A program made the translations under genes and the position numbers. A stretch of 64,000 nucleotides of DNA from Polynucleobacter sp. AP-Melu-500A-A1 (GTDB lineage Bacteria; Pseudomonadota; Gammaproteobacteria; Burkholderiales; Burkholderiaceae): contig NZ_JACVOZ010000003.1 of the NCBI RefSeq assembly GCF_018882125.1, forward strand, positions 372,001 to 436,000, in the 5' to 3' direction. The notes beneath the pieces are model-generated. The model saw only the letters and a program-made list of their open reading frames with translations, was not told the origin of the DNA and made no database searches. Within the stretch, counting starts at the first letter, position 1; each line of letters opens with the position of its first letter. Shown here one piece after another: positions 1 to 6,686 of the stretch.

Positions 1-95
1 CCATTCTTCGCCAAGCGCTCAACTAAATCTTGATTCGTTAAACGCAGATCTGGAAGATAACTTCCTGTACCGGCCACTCTTGAGTAAATACTCAT
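1..95 (-). CDS. fabH: 3-oxoacyl-ACP synthase III, FabH (N-terminal fragment, runs off the left edge)
   Basis: Only the first 31 codons are in the window. The reverse strand reads [20 protein letters not shown], the usual opening of beta-ketoacyl-ACP synthase III, where a Gly-rich first strand is followed by the S-Y-L-P-x-x-x-x-T-N segment. The enzyme condenses acetyl-CoA with malonyl-ACP to start fatty-acid synthesis in the cytoplasm. Its ATG overlaps the plsX stop codon (ATGA), so the two genes are probably translationally coupled. The plsX-fabH order is common in proteobacteria. The catalytic Cys-His-Asn residues lie beyond the window, so the identification rests on the N-terminus and context. 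Confidence 0.85.
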   Translation of the reverse strand, partial: MSIYSRVAGTGSYLPDLRLTNQDLVERLAKN

Positions 96-1105
96 TCTTT
101 TATCTCCGCTACAAAGGCTCCAGCAATGCGGTCAACCATACGATTCTTTGCAGCCTCATAGGCGCGATCCAAGGCAAAACCAAAGGCAAAACGATCTGCA
201 GAGCCATGGCTTTTAATCACACAGCCCCGTAAACCTAACAATACAGCACCGTTGTAACGACGATGATCGACGCGCTTGCGTACTCTCAATAATGGCACCA
301 TCGCACAAATTGCCATTAATTTAGTTAACAACGAGCGATTAAATTCTTCACGAATCATGCCGCTCATCATTTTTGCTAGACCTTCGCTTGCCTTCAAAAC
401 CACATTACCTACAAATCCATCACAGACTACGATATCGGTAGTGCCCTTAAAAATATCATTACCTTCTACGTTGCCATAAAAGTTTAAATTTGTTTGACGT
501 AATAGCTCGCTAGTTTGTTTGACGACCTCATTACCCTTGATCACCTCTTCACCAATATTCAAAAGGCCAATAGAAGGATTTTGTTTACCGTCCACTACTT
601 GGACCATGACATTGGCCATTTGAGCAAACTGTACTAGGTGCATGGGCTCACAGTCAGCATTCGCACCCAGATCAAGCATGGTGGTGCCCCCACCCAATTC
701 ATTTGGTATCGCAGTAGCAATAGCCGGACGATCAACTCCTTCAAGAGTTTTAAGAACATAGCGTGAAATCGCCATCAGAGCGCCGGTATTGCCCGAAGAA
801 ATGATGGCGTCAGCCGCGCCATCTTTTACTTGCTCGATAGCAACGCGCATTGACGAATCTTTTTTTCGACGCAAAGCTACCTCAATGGAATCATCCATTA
901 AAACGACTTCACTGGCGGAAATAATTTGAATGCGCTCAAGCGGCGCTTTAGGAAAATGACTCAGGGCTTGTTGGATTGCACTGGCATCACCTACCAATGT
1001 CATTTTCACATCGGCATGCTTTTCCAAAAAATCGCAGGCAGCCGGAACCGTAACGACGACTCCATGATCTCCGCCCATGGCATCAATAGCTAGAGTAACG
1101 CTCAT
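92..1105 (-). CDS. plsX: Phosphate acyltransferase PlsX
   Basis: This 337-residue protein converts acyl-ACP to acyl-phosphate, the first committed step of the PlsX/PlsY route to phosphatidic acid. The N-terminal signature [10 protein letters not shown] and the later segments [14 protein letters not shown] and [11 protein letters not shown] are typical of the family. An upstream in-frame Met at 1138 would add 11 residues. I prefer the Met at 1105 because [15 protein letters not shown] matches the usual family start. It lies downstream of rpmF and upstream of fabH on the same strand, the classic rpmF-plsX-fabH lipid operon. A terminator-like hairpin separates it from rpmF. Confidence 0.95.
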   Translation of the reverse strand: MSVTLAIDAMGGDHGVVVTVPAACDFLEKHADVKMTLVGDASAIQQALSHFPKAPLERIQIISASEVVLMDDSIEVALRRKKDSSMRVAIEQVKDGAADAIISSGNTGALMAISRYVLKTLEGVDRPAIATAIPNELGGGTTMLDLGANADCEPMHLVQFAQMANVMVQVVDGKQNPSIGLLNIGEEVIKGNEVVKQTSELLRQTNLNFYGNVEGNDIFKGTTDIVVCDGFVGNVVLKASEGLAKMMSGMIREEFNRSLLTKLMAICAMVPLLRVRKRVDHRRYNGAVLLGLRGCVIKSHGSADRFAFGFALDRAYEAAKNRMVDRIAGAFVAEIKE

Positions 1106-1135
1106 AAACTCATTGAATGCAGCAAGTGATTTATC

Positions 1136-1170
1136 CAAGAAAAAAGCGGCTTGTAGTGGAGCCGCTTCGA
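1136..1170 (-). terminator. Hairpin with T-run between rpmF and plsX
   Basis: On the minus strand an 8-bp stem (AAGCGGCT / AGCCGCTT) with an 8-nt loop is followed by a run of six T. This is a good intrinsic terminator shape. It sits just after rpmF and right above plsX, so it probably lowers read-through rather than fully separating the two genes. Confidence 0.6.
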
Positions 1171-1188
1171 TCTTTTTAGACTAAAAAA

Positions 1189-1368
1189 TTAGTCGTTTTT
1201 AGTTTTAACTACCTTACGACCACGATAGTAGCCGTTTGGTGAGATGTGGTGGCGCAAATGAGCCTCACCAGTTGTGGCTTCAACAGCCGTAGCAGGTGCG
1301 GTCAAAAAGTCGTGCGCACGGTGCATGCCACGTTTGGAAGGTGATTTTTTATTTTGTTGAACGGCCAT
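1189..1368 (-). CDS. rpmF: 50S ribosomal protein L32
   Basis: A 59-codon gene read from the raw sequence. It starts [20 protein letters not shown] and ends in a lysine-rich tail after GYYRGRKVV. This is the normal length and start for bacterial L32, a small component of the large ribosomal subunit. An AGGAG-type ribosome binding site (minus-strand AGGAGTTCA) precedes the ATG. Only an HxxH-like pattern is visible and no four-cysteine zinc ribbon, so this is the cysteine-free form. It lies between yceD and plsX, the order seen across proteobacteria. Confidence 0.95.
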   Translation of the reverse strand: MAVQQNKKSPSKRGMHRAHDFLTAPATAVEATTGEAHLRHHISPNGYYRGRKVVKTKND

Positions 1369-1473
1369 ATTGAACTCCTAAGCAAGGCGATATTCTAACA
1401 TGGAAAAGCGTCTAAATGCTTGATTTAACTATAAACACTATGTAAAACAACATCCCCTAAAAAGCCTACTTTT

Positions 1474-2049
1474 TCAATTTTTCTTCATATTTTTCAATAC
1501 TTTAAAGGGATTTTCAGGTTTTCCAGCAGCCTCATCGGCATCCTCCACGCCAAAGCTTGAAGCATGGGGCTCGCAAAATCCATCAGGGTGCTTTGGAATC
1601 AAAGGCAGAGACAGCAAAATCTCATCTTCAAGGGTTTCTAGAAGGTTGAAATGCTGGCTGGCCACTAATGGCTCCTGCTCCTCATCCTCCATGGGGTAGT
1701 CGTCCGCCTCAACTTCGGAGGCCACCAGAACAAAACGACGCGTTTCGGCAAGATTCACGGCACAGTCTTGCAAGCAGCGCTGACAAACCAAATGAAGTCG
1801 CCCATTCAGCCCGATATCGAGGATTTGACGAGGCTCACTACCAGGCGAATCCTCAAAATGAGTCCGCATTTGCCAATCAAATCCATCGCCCGAATGGATC
1901 ACGGAAGCCTCCTCGGCAAGTCTTGGCAGATCGGAGATGCTTAAAAAGCCACCCCCTTGATAGGTCTGTGGGACACATAAATCGACCTTTTTTAAAGCGC
2001 TTAACTCTGCCGATAACTGAATTTGAGGTAAAACTTGATTACGATTCAT
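1474..2049 (-). CDS. yceD: YceD/DUF177 family protein (23S rRNA accumulation protein)
   Basis: This 191-residue protein is encoded directly upstream of rpmF, the conserved partner position of YceD. A cysteine cluster at residues 89-96 (CQRCLQDC) follows the short strand LNGRLHLV, which is the hallmark of the DUF177 family. The middle is acidic (EVEADDYPMEDEEQE). The C-terminal end carries another Cys-His patch and a lysine-rich tail. In E. coli the homologue is needed for normal 23S rRNA accumulation; the exact biochemical role is not established. It starts 43 bp from the divergent maf gene. Confidence 0.88.
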   Translation of the reverse strand: MNRNQVLPQIQLSAELSALKKVDLCVPQTYQGGGFLSISDLPRLAEEASVIHSGDGFDWQMRTHFEDSPGSEPRQILDIGLNGRLHLVCQRCLQDCAVNLAETRRFVLVASEVEADDYPMEDEEQEPLVASQHFNLLETLEDEILLSLPLIPKHPDGFCEPHASSFGVEDADEAAGKPENPFKVLKNMKKN

Positions 2050-2092
2050 GACATCAGTCTAAATCAAGCCCCCTTTGAAAGTACATTTAGTA

Positions 2093-2695
2093 ATGAGTAT
2101 TTCGACCAATCCCCTACTGATCCTGGCATCGACCTCGGTGTATCGCCGTGACCTTTTAAAGCGCTTACGTATCCCATTTGAAGTGATTTCCCCCAAGGTA
2201 GATGAAACACCACTGACTGGAGAAAGCACTCTCGACTTAGCAATGCGGCTGGCCAATGCCAAAGCCAAAGCTGTTGCTAATGAATATCCCCATGCGTGGG
2301 TAATTGGCTCCGATCAAGTTGCAGATCTTTGTGGGGCTGCCATTGGTAAGCCTGGTAATTTTGAGAGGGCCTTCGCGCAACTTCAACTGATGCGAGGTGC
2401 AACTGTCACTTTTCATACTGCGCTTTGTCTCATGAAAGGCAATGAGCAAACTACTTTGAGCGTGTCCACTGAAGTAACTTTTCGCAAACTGTCGGATGCG
2501 GAATTGGAATCGTATTTGCTAGCTGAGGAGCCCTATGATTGTGCTGGTAGCGCCAAGTCAGAAGGTTTGGGTATTAGTCTTTTGGAATCCATCAAAAGTG
2601 ATGATCCCACAGCACTCATTGGCTTACCGCTCATAGCATTAACAGGTTTATTACGGGATGCTGGCTTTACCATTCCGCCTCGCAGCGGAAAATAA
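2093..2695 (+). CDS. Maf-family nucleotide pyrophosphatase (YceF type, 7-methyl-GTP)
   Basis: This 200-residue Maf protein hydrolyses non-canonical nucleoside triphosphates. The N-terminal ASTSVYRRDLL motif and the GSDQVA segment carry the family's phosphate- and metal-binding residues. The segment YDCAGSAKSEGLG and the following DDPTALIGLPL resemble the YceF subgroup, which acts on 7-methyl-GTP. I chose the ATG at 2093 because it gives the standard N-terminus; a TTG six codons upstream is possible. No clear Shine-Dalgarno precedes it. The next gene starts three bases after its stop, so the pair is likely co-transcribed. Confidence 0.9.
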   Translation: MSISTNPLLILASTSVYRRDLLKRLRIPFEVISPKVDETPLTGESTLDLAMRLANAKAKAVANEYPHAWVIGSDQVADLCGAAIGKPGNFERAFAQLQLMRGATVTFHTALCLMKGNEQTTLSVSTEVTFRKLSDAELESYLLAEEPYDCAGSAKSEGLGISLLESIKSDDPTALIGLPLIALTGLLRDAGFTIPPRSGK

Positions 2696-2698
2696 TTG

Positions 2699-3469
2699 AT
2701 GAGTAAGCTTGGCACTCTTTATTTGGTTCCCAACACATTGGGTGATGAGGCTCGCACTGCGCAATTACCATGGGTACTTCCAAATGAAACGATTACCCAA
2801 GCCGCTAAGCTAAAGCACTGGATTGTTGAAGATGCCAAAACAGCACGCGCACTACTTAAAGCAATCGATAGCGTTTCTCCTTTAATTTGCAGTATTCAAG
2901 AAATGCAAATGGGTGAATGGCGTGGTACCGCCCGCAATGCTAAGTATGGTGATGACGTCAAGCCCACCGATCTTCTCAAACCCTTACTGGCTGGCAATGA
3001 TATGGGCCTCATGTCAGAAGCGGGAGTGCCCGGCGTTGCTGATCCTGGGGCAGAACTAGTATTGGCGGCCCACAAATTGGGAGCAATAGTAAAACCATTA
3101 ATTGGGCCTAGTTCAATCCTATTAGGCTTAATGGCTAGCGGCCTGAATGGTCAACGCTTTGCATTTCAAGGTTATCTACCGCAAGACATACATGAGCGTA
3201 GCGCCAAACTAAAACAACTCGAAGTGGAGTCGAGAAAATTTCAACAGACGCAAATATGGATTGAGACGCCTTATCGCAATACCACAATGCTCATGGCCTG
3301 CCTAAGCACTTTGGCACCGCAAACATTACTTTGTCTAAGCGTAGATTTAAGTTTGCCTGCAGAAATGATCCTCACCCTCTCAATTGCACAATGGCGCAAA
3401 CGCTATCCCAATGAAGCTGCGTGTAGCCCATTACAAAATAGGCCAACCGTATTTCTACTGCTGGCCTAG
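2699..3469 (+). CDS. RsmI-like SAM-dependent methyltransferase (tetrapyrrole methylase fold)
   Basis: A 256-residue protein. The opening GTLYLVPNTLGD is a divergent form of the start of 16S rRNA 2'-O-methyltransferase RsmI. The block MSEAGVPGVADPGAELV, followed by GPSSILLGLMASG, matches the SAM-binding core of that family. A later ETPYRN segment is also conserved. It is clearly related to RsmI but shorter and more divergent, and the C-terminal region is reduced. I therefore would not assert the same C1402 substrate. It lies directly behind the Maf pyrophosphatase with a 3-bp gap. The methyltransferase class is sure; the substrate is not. Confidence 0.78.
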   Translation: MSKLGTLYLVPNTLGDEARTAQLPWVLPNETITQAAKLKHWIVEDAKTARALLKAIDSVSPLICSIQEMQMGEWRGTARNAKYGDDVKPTDLLKPLLAGNDMGLMSEAGVPGVADPGAELVLAAHKLGAIVKPLIGPSSILLGLMASGLNGQRFAFQGYLPQDIHERSAKLKQLEVESRKFQQTQIWIETPYRNTTMLMACLSTLAPQTLLCLSVDLSLPAEMILTLSIAQWRKRYPNEAACSPLQNRPTVFLLLA

Positions 3470-3505
3470 ATGTGATTATTGAATCTTCTTTTGGATTTGT
3501 ATTTT

Positions 3506-4453
3506 TTACTTCAAATCTGGAGCTTTAATTAAAGCCTTACCAGCCGCCGCACCAGCTTCAGCACCAAAGCGCTTAGCAACACGCTCGGCAAAGTTTTCTT
3601 TCATGGTGTAGTCCAAGATATCTGGGGCCTTAAAGACATCACGCGCTACCGTTTCTACTGTTCCGTAGCCATCCACTAGACCGATCTTAATAGCCTGCTC
3701 GCCATTCCAAACACGGCCAGAAAATAAGTCTGGCGTCTCTTTTAAGCGTGAACCACGGCCCTCTTTCACCACTGCAATGAATTGCTGGTGAATTTCATCG
3801 ATCATGGTTTTAATCATTTCCACTTGCTTTGGATTTTCTTTACTAAACGGATCCAGCATGCCCTTGTTGGACCCTGCTGTGATCATGCGACGGGTCACGC
3901 CCAATTTATCCATGAGACCCGTAAAACCAAAGCCTTCCATAATGACACCGATGGATCCAACCAAACTCGCTTTATCTACCAAGATTTGGTCTGCAGCAAC
4001 CGCTACGTAGTAGCCTCCAGAGGCACAGATATCCTCAACTACTACATAAAAAGGCTTCTTCGGGTAGAGCTTACGCAAACGATGAATTTCATCATTGATC
4101 ATGCCTGCTTGAACTGGTGATCCACCAGGACTATTAATACGCAGGACAACGCCAGCACTATTCTCATTCTCAAAAGCAGAAACGAGCGAAGAATTGATAT
4201 CCAACGCATTGGCCATCGAGCTAGAGGAAATTTCACCATCCAAAGTCACCATCGCAGTATGTTTTTCCACTCCCATACCTCGACCAGGAATATGAAAATC
4301 AAATACAGCGATCACTATGGCTACGATGACCAACAAAGTGAGGACGCGCAATACAGCCTTCCAACGACGTGCCTTACGTGTTTCTTTTAAGTTCTCTAGC
4401 AACAAGTGCTCGAGCGCCTGACGTTCCCAATTTGGGTTAGGGTTATTTTCCAT
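3506..4453 (-). CDS. sppA: S49 family signal peptide peptidase (SppA short form)
   Basis: A 315-residue membrane-anchored serine protease that degrades cleaved signal peptides. The cytosolic N-terminus is followed by one transmembrane helix at about residues 34-52. The catalytic serine is Ser145 in CASGGYYVA and the general-base lysine is Lys197 in GSNKGML. Their spacing of 52 equals that of the short Bacillus SppA dyad. The oxyanion glycines are visible in RINSPGGSP. The length matches the half-size SppA rather than the duplicated E. coli enzyme. The HAD hydrolase gene lies upstream on the same strand with a 55-bp gap. Confidence 0.92.
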   Translation of the reverse strand: MENNPNPNWERQALEHLLLENLKETRKARRWKAVLRVLTLLVIVAIVIAVFDFHIPGRGMGVEKHTAMVTLDGEISSSSMANALDINSSLVSAFENENSAGVVLRINSPGGSPVQAGMINDEIHRLRKLYPKKPFYVVVEDICASGGYYVAVAADQILVDKASLVGSIGVIMEGFGFTGLMDKLGVTRRMITAGSNKGMLDPFSKENPKQVEMIKTMIDEIHQQFIAVVKEGRGSRLKETPDLFSGRVWNGEQAIKIGLVDGYGTVETVARDVFKAPDILDYTMKENFAERVAKRFGAEAGAAAGKALIKAPDLK

Positions 4454-4508
4454 TTTGCAAATTCCTTAGCAATACATTTTCAAATTGAAGGTCTATAAAG
4501 AGCTTAGT

Positions 4509-5195
4509 TTAAGTAGAAACGGTAAGATTTTCTTTGAGCCATTTCGATAACTGAGCTACATCATCCACATGGGCCAAAGAGGATGATTCTTTAAGGGTCT
4601 CCGGGGGATGTGCGCCATAAGTCACCGCGACTGCATCCACACCAGCATTAGCGGCCATATCTAAATCATGCGTAGTGTCGCCAATCATCAATATACGACG
4701 CGTTGGCACCTGAGTAACATCCGATAACTCCAGCAACATGCCTGGATGAGGTTTAGAAAAAGACTCGTCAGCAGTTCGCGTTTCATGAAACAAATGCCCT
4801 ATCTGGTGATGTTTCAGAGAGCGATCTAATCCAACACGAGATTTTCCAGTAGCAACCCCTAATAAATACTTATCGGCACGCAAACTTTCTAACAACTCAC
4901 GAATCCCAACAAATAAATCTAACTCATGGTCTTTGGCTAAATAGTGGAAACGAAAACGGTCTGTTAGTTTTTGAAAGTGCACTGGATCGACCCAAGGAAC
5001 TGCTCTGCGTAATGAGTCATGAATACCTAGCCCAATGACTGAGCTTGCCAAAGCATCGTCTGGTACTTGAAAACCTAAGTCACGACAAGACTGCTGAATA
5101 CAGTGAACAATAGTGGGCGTGGAATCCATAATAGTTCCATCCCAGTCCCACACAATCAGGTCATAGCGCCGATCTGCATTATTTGATTGAGGCAT
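4509..5195 (-). CDS. HAD-superfamily hydrolase, phosphoglycolate-phosphatase-like
   Basis: A 228-residue HAD phosphatase. The nucleophile motif is DWDGT, with Asp17 and Asp19. A Thr/Lys region (GVATGKSR) follows, and the magnesium motif is GDTTHDLDMA. The helical cap between residues of about 25 and 95 is of the Gph/PpaX type. The natural substrate cannot be told from sequence; a small phosphorylated metabolite is likely. It follows rluC with an 8-bp gap on the same strand, so the two are probably one transcript. The true gph-like gene of the genome is at 55031. Confidence 0.85.
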   Translation of the reverse strand: MPQSNNADRRYDLIVWDWDGTIMDSTPTIVHCIQQSCRDLGFQVPDDALASSVIGLGIHDSLRRAVPWVDPVHFQKLTDRFRFHYLAKDHELDLFVGIRELLESLRADKYLLGVATGKSRVGLDRSLKHHQIGHLFHETRTADESFSKPHPGMLLELSDVTQVPTRRILMIGDTTHDLDMAANAGVDAVAVTYGAHPPETLKESSSLAHVDDVAQLSKWLKENLTVST

Positions 5196-5203
5196 CTTGA
5201 GCT

Positions 5204-6226
5204 TTATTCGTTTTCATAAATAGTCTTCGGTAACTGCTCAAATGCATTCATCATCGCCGAAAATTCAGCAGGTAGTGGCGATTCAATCCGCATTTTTTCG
5301 CCAGTTCTTGGATGGGTAAATCCTGCTAAATGAGCATGCAAATAGAGTCTTTTGGATTTAATTTGTTTATCTTGATCTTCAAAACCATATTTATCATCAC
5401 CCAAAATAGCATGCCCTAACTTTTGCAAGTGCACGCGAATCTGATGTGTGCGTCCTGTTTTTAACTGCGCTTCTGCCAGAGTAATGGCAACCTCCTCACG
5501 TTGAAAGGTTTTCGTCACGCGCAAAGCAGTATGACTTGGTAGACCATCTGGATCAACCCGTACACGGCGTTCACCATTAGCTAGCAAGTACTTATGCAGT
5601 GGGAACTTGAGTTGCATTACCTGAGCACCCTGAGCAATCTCTCCATGCGCCAGTAGGTAATAGCGCTTATCGGTATGCCCTTCCCGAATCTGTCGGTGCA
5701 TCTCTACCAGAGCACTTCGTTTTTTAGCCAGTAGTAATACACCAGAGGTATCGCGATCTAAGCGGTGAACTAGTTCCAAAAATTTGAGTTCGGGACGCGT
5801 AATCCGCAAAGTTTCAATCACCCCCAGAGCTATTCCTGAGCCACCATGGACTGCCAGACCAGCGGGCTTATCCACAATTAAAAGCGCCTCGTCCTCAAAC
5901 AGGATTGGCATTTTGTCTGAATAGCCTTGAGCCCGAGATTTGGTTTGGGCGGTACTGACTGCCGCCATCTGAGCAGGTTCAGCGATCCGTACCGGTGGAA
6001 CTCGGACTACATCACCCTCAATCAATCGAGTGGTGGGTTCAGCCCGTTTCTTGTTTACTCGGACCTCTCCTGAACGAATAATTCGATAAACGTGACTTTT
6101 GGGTACGCCCTTGGCCCAGCGTAATAAATAGTTATCTAAGCGTTGTCCTGCCTCTTCTGGACCAATAGTCTGCAAATGGACTGCGGGGACTGCTTTTGGC
6201 TTGGATACTGGGTCGGATTTCATCAT
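5204..6226 (-). CDS. rluC: 23S rRNA pseudouridine synthase RluC
   Basis: A 340-residue RluA-family enzyme that makes pseudouridine in 23S rRNA. An N-terminal S4 RNA-binding domain (about residues 26-75) is followed by the catalytic domain. The signature HRLDRDTSG gives the catalytic Asp157. Later blocks LKTGRTHQIRVH and LGHAILGDDKYG are typical of RluC and RluD. The S4 domain plus the position next to rne, divergently transcribed, favours RluC as in other proteobacteria. Two Met codons open the ORF; either could be the start. Confidence 0.92.
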   Translation of the reverse strand: MMKSDPVSKPKAVPAVHLQTIGPEEAGQRLDNYLLRWAKGVPKSHVYRIIRSGEVRVNKKRAEPTTRLIEGDVVRVPPVRIAEPAQMAAVSTAQTKSRAQGYSDKMPILFEDEALLIVDKPAGLAVHGGSGIALGVIETLRITRPELKFLELVHRLDRDTSGVLLLAKKRSALVEMHRQIREGHTDKRYYLLAHGEIAQGAQVMQLKFPLHKYLLANGERRVRVDPDGLPSHTALRVTKTFQREEVAITLAEAQLKTGRTHQIRVHLQKLGHAILGDDKYGFEDQDKQIKSKRLYLHAHLAGFTHPRTGEKMRIESPLPAEFSAMMNAFEQLPKTIYENE

Positions 6227-6279
6227 TCATCTCTCTGTCCACCTCCATATGGGGCGTCAAGGGACTCAACAATACCCCA

Positions 6280-6305
6280 TTGTCATTCAACTTGTGCCGT
6301 ATAAT
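6280..6305 (+). promoter_or_regulatory. Candidate rne promoter
   Basis: A perfect TATAAT lies at 6300-6305 in the rluC/rne divergent gap. A TTGTCA sits upstream at 6280-6285, but the 14-bp spacing is short of the 17 bp optimum. Transcription from here would give an rne leader of about 375 nt. Confidence 0.4.
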
Positions 6306-6311
6306 CAATGC

Positions 6312-6686
6312 TCTAGCCAATTTATTGGCTTGATCCCAACCTAATTCAGGTTTGTATCGTGGAGCTTGGAGTCGCCCTTTAAATGACTCCCGGGGTTGCC
6401 CCTCCCCCGTTGTAATGAGGCGCAGGGTTGGTGTGCCGTATGCCGCGACCCGCGATTAGAAGACAGTTTTCAGGCGCGCGCCTGCATTGATGACCTAAAG
6501 GAGGTCTCTGCGGCGATCGTCAAGTGTGGCACTAATCTAACCGAAGGTTATGTTGGTGAACTAGGCAAAAGTAGTCTAGATATGCATGATCCACACTCAT
6601 AAACCGCCTCGGGCTTTGTCCTAAGTGGTATCTAACCTGTCCCCTAACGCAGCGCGCAGCGACGCCCTCCCCCATAGGAGAGTGTT
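6312..6686 (+). promoter_or_regulatory. Long structured 5' leader of rne
   Basis: This gene-free stretch above rne is rich in short perfect hairpins. GGAGTC pairs with GACTCC (6368-6373 with 6385-6390). GGGG pairs with CCCC around a 3-nt loop (6392-6402). GACCT pairs with AGGTC (6492-6506), and this last hairpin contains AAAGGAGG. It is visibly more GC-rich than the flanks and lacks convincing codon structure. In E. coli RNase E binds its own leader for feedback control; a comparable role here is an inference. The ATG of rne follows an AGGAGAG ribosome binding site. Confidence 0.6.

Noticed and set aside
1106-1138. Upstream start for plsX
   Set aside because: The extra 11 residues are not seen in the family and run into the terminator hairpin; the Met at 1105 gives the standard N-terminus.
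6396-6602. A 68-codon open frame inside the rne leader
   Set aside because: It starts with a non-ATG codon, has no ribosome binding site, shows no recognisable protein and overlaps hairpins; better read as structured leader.
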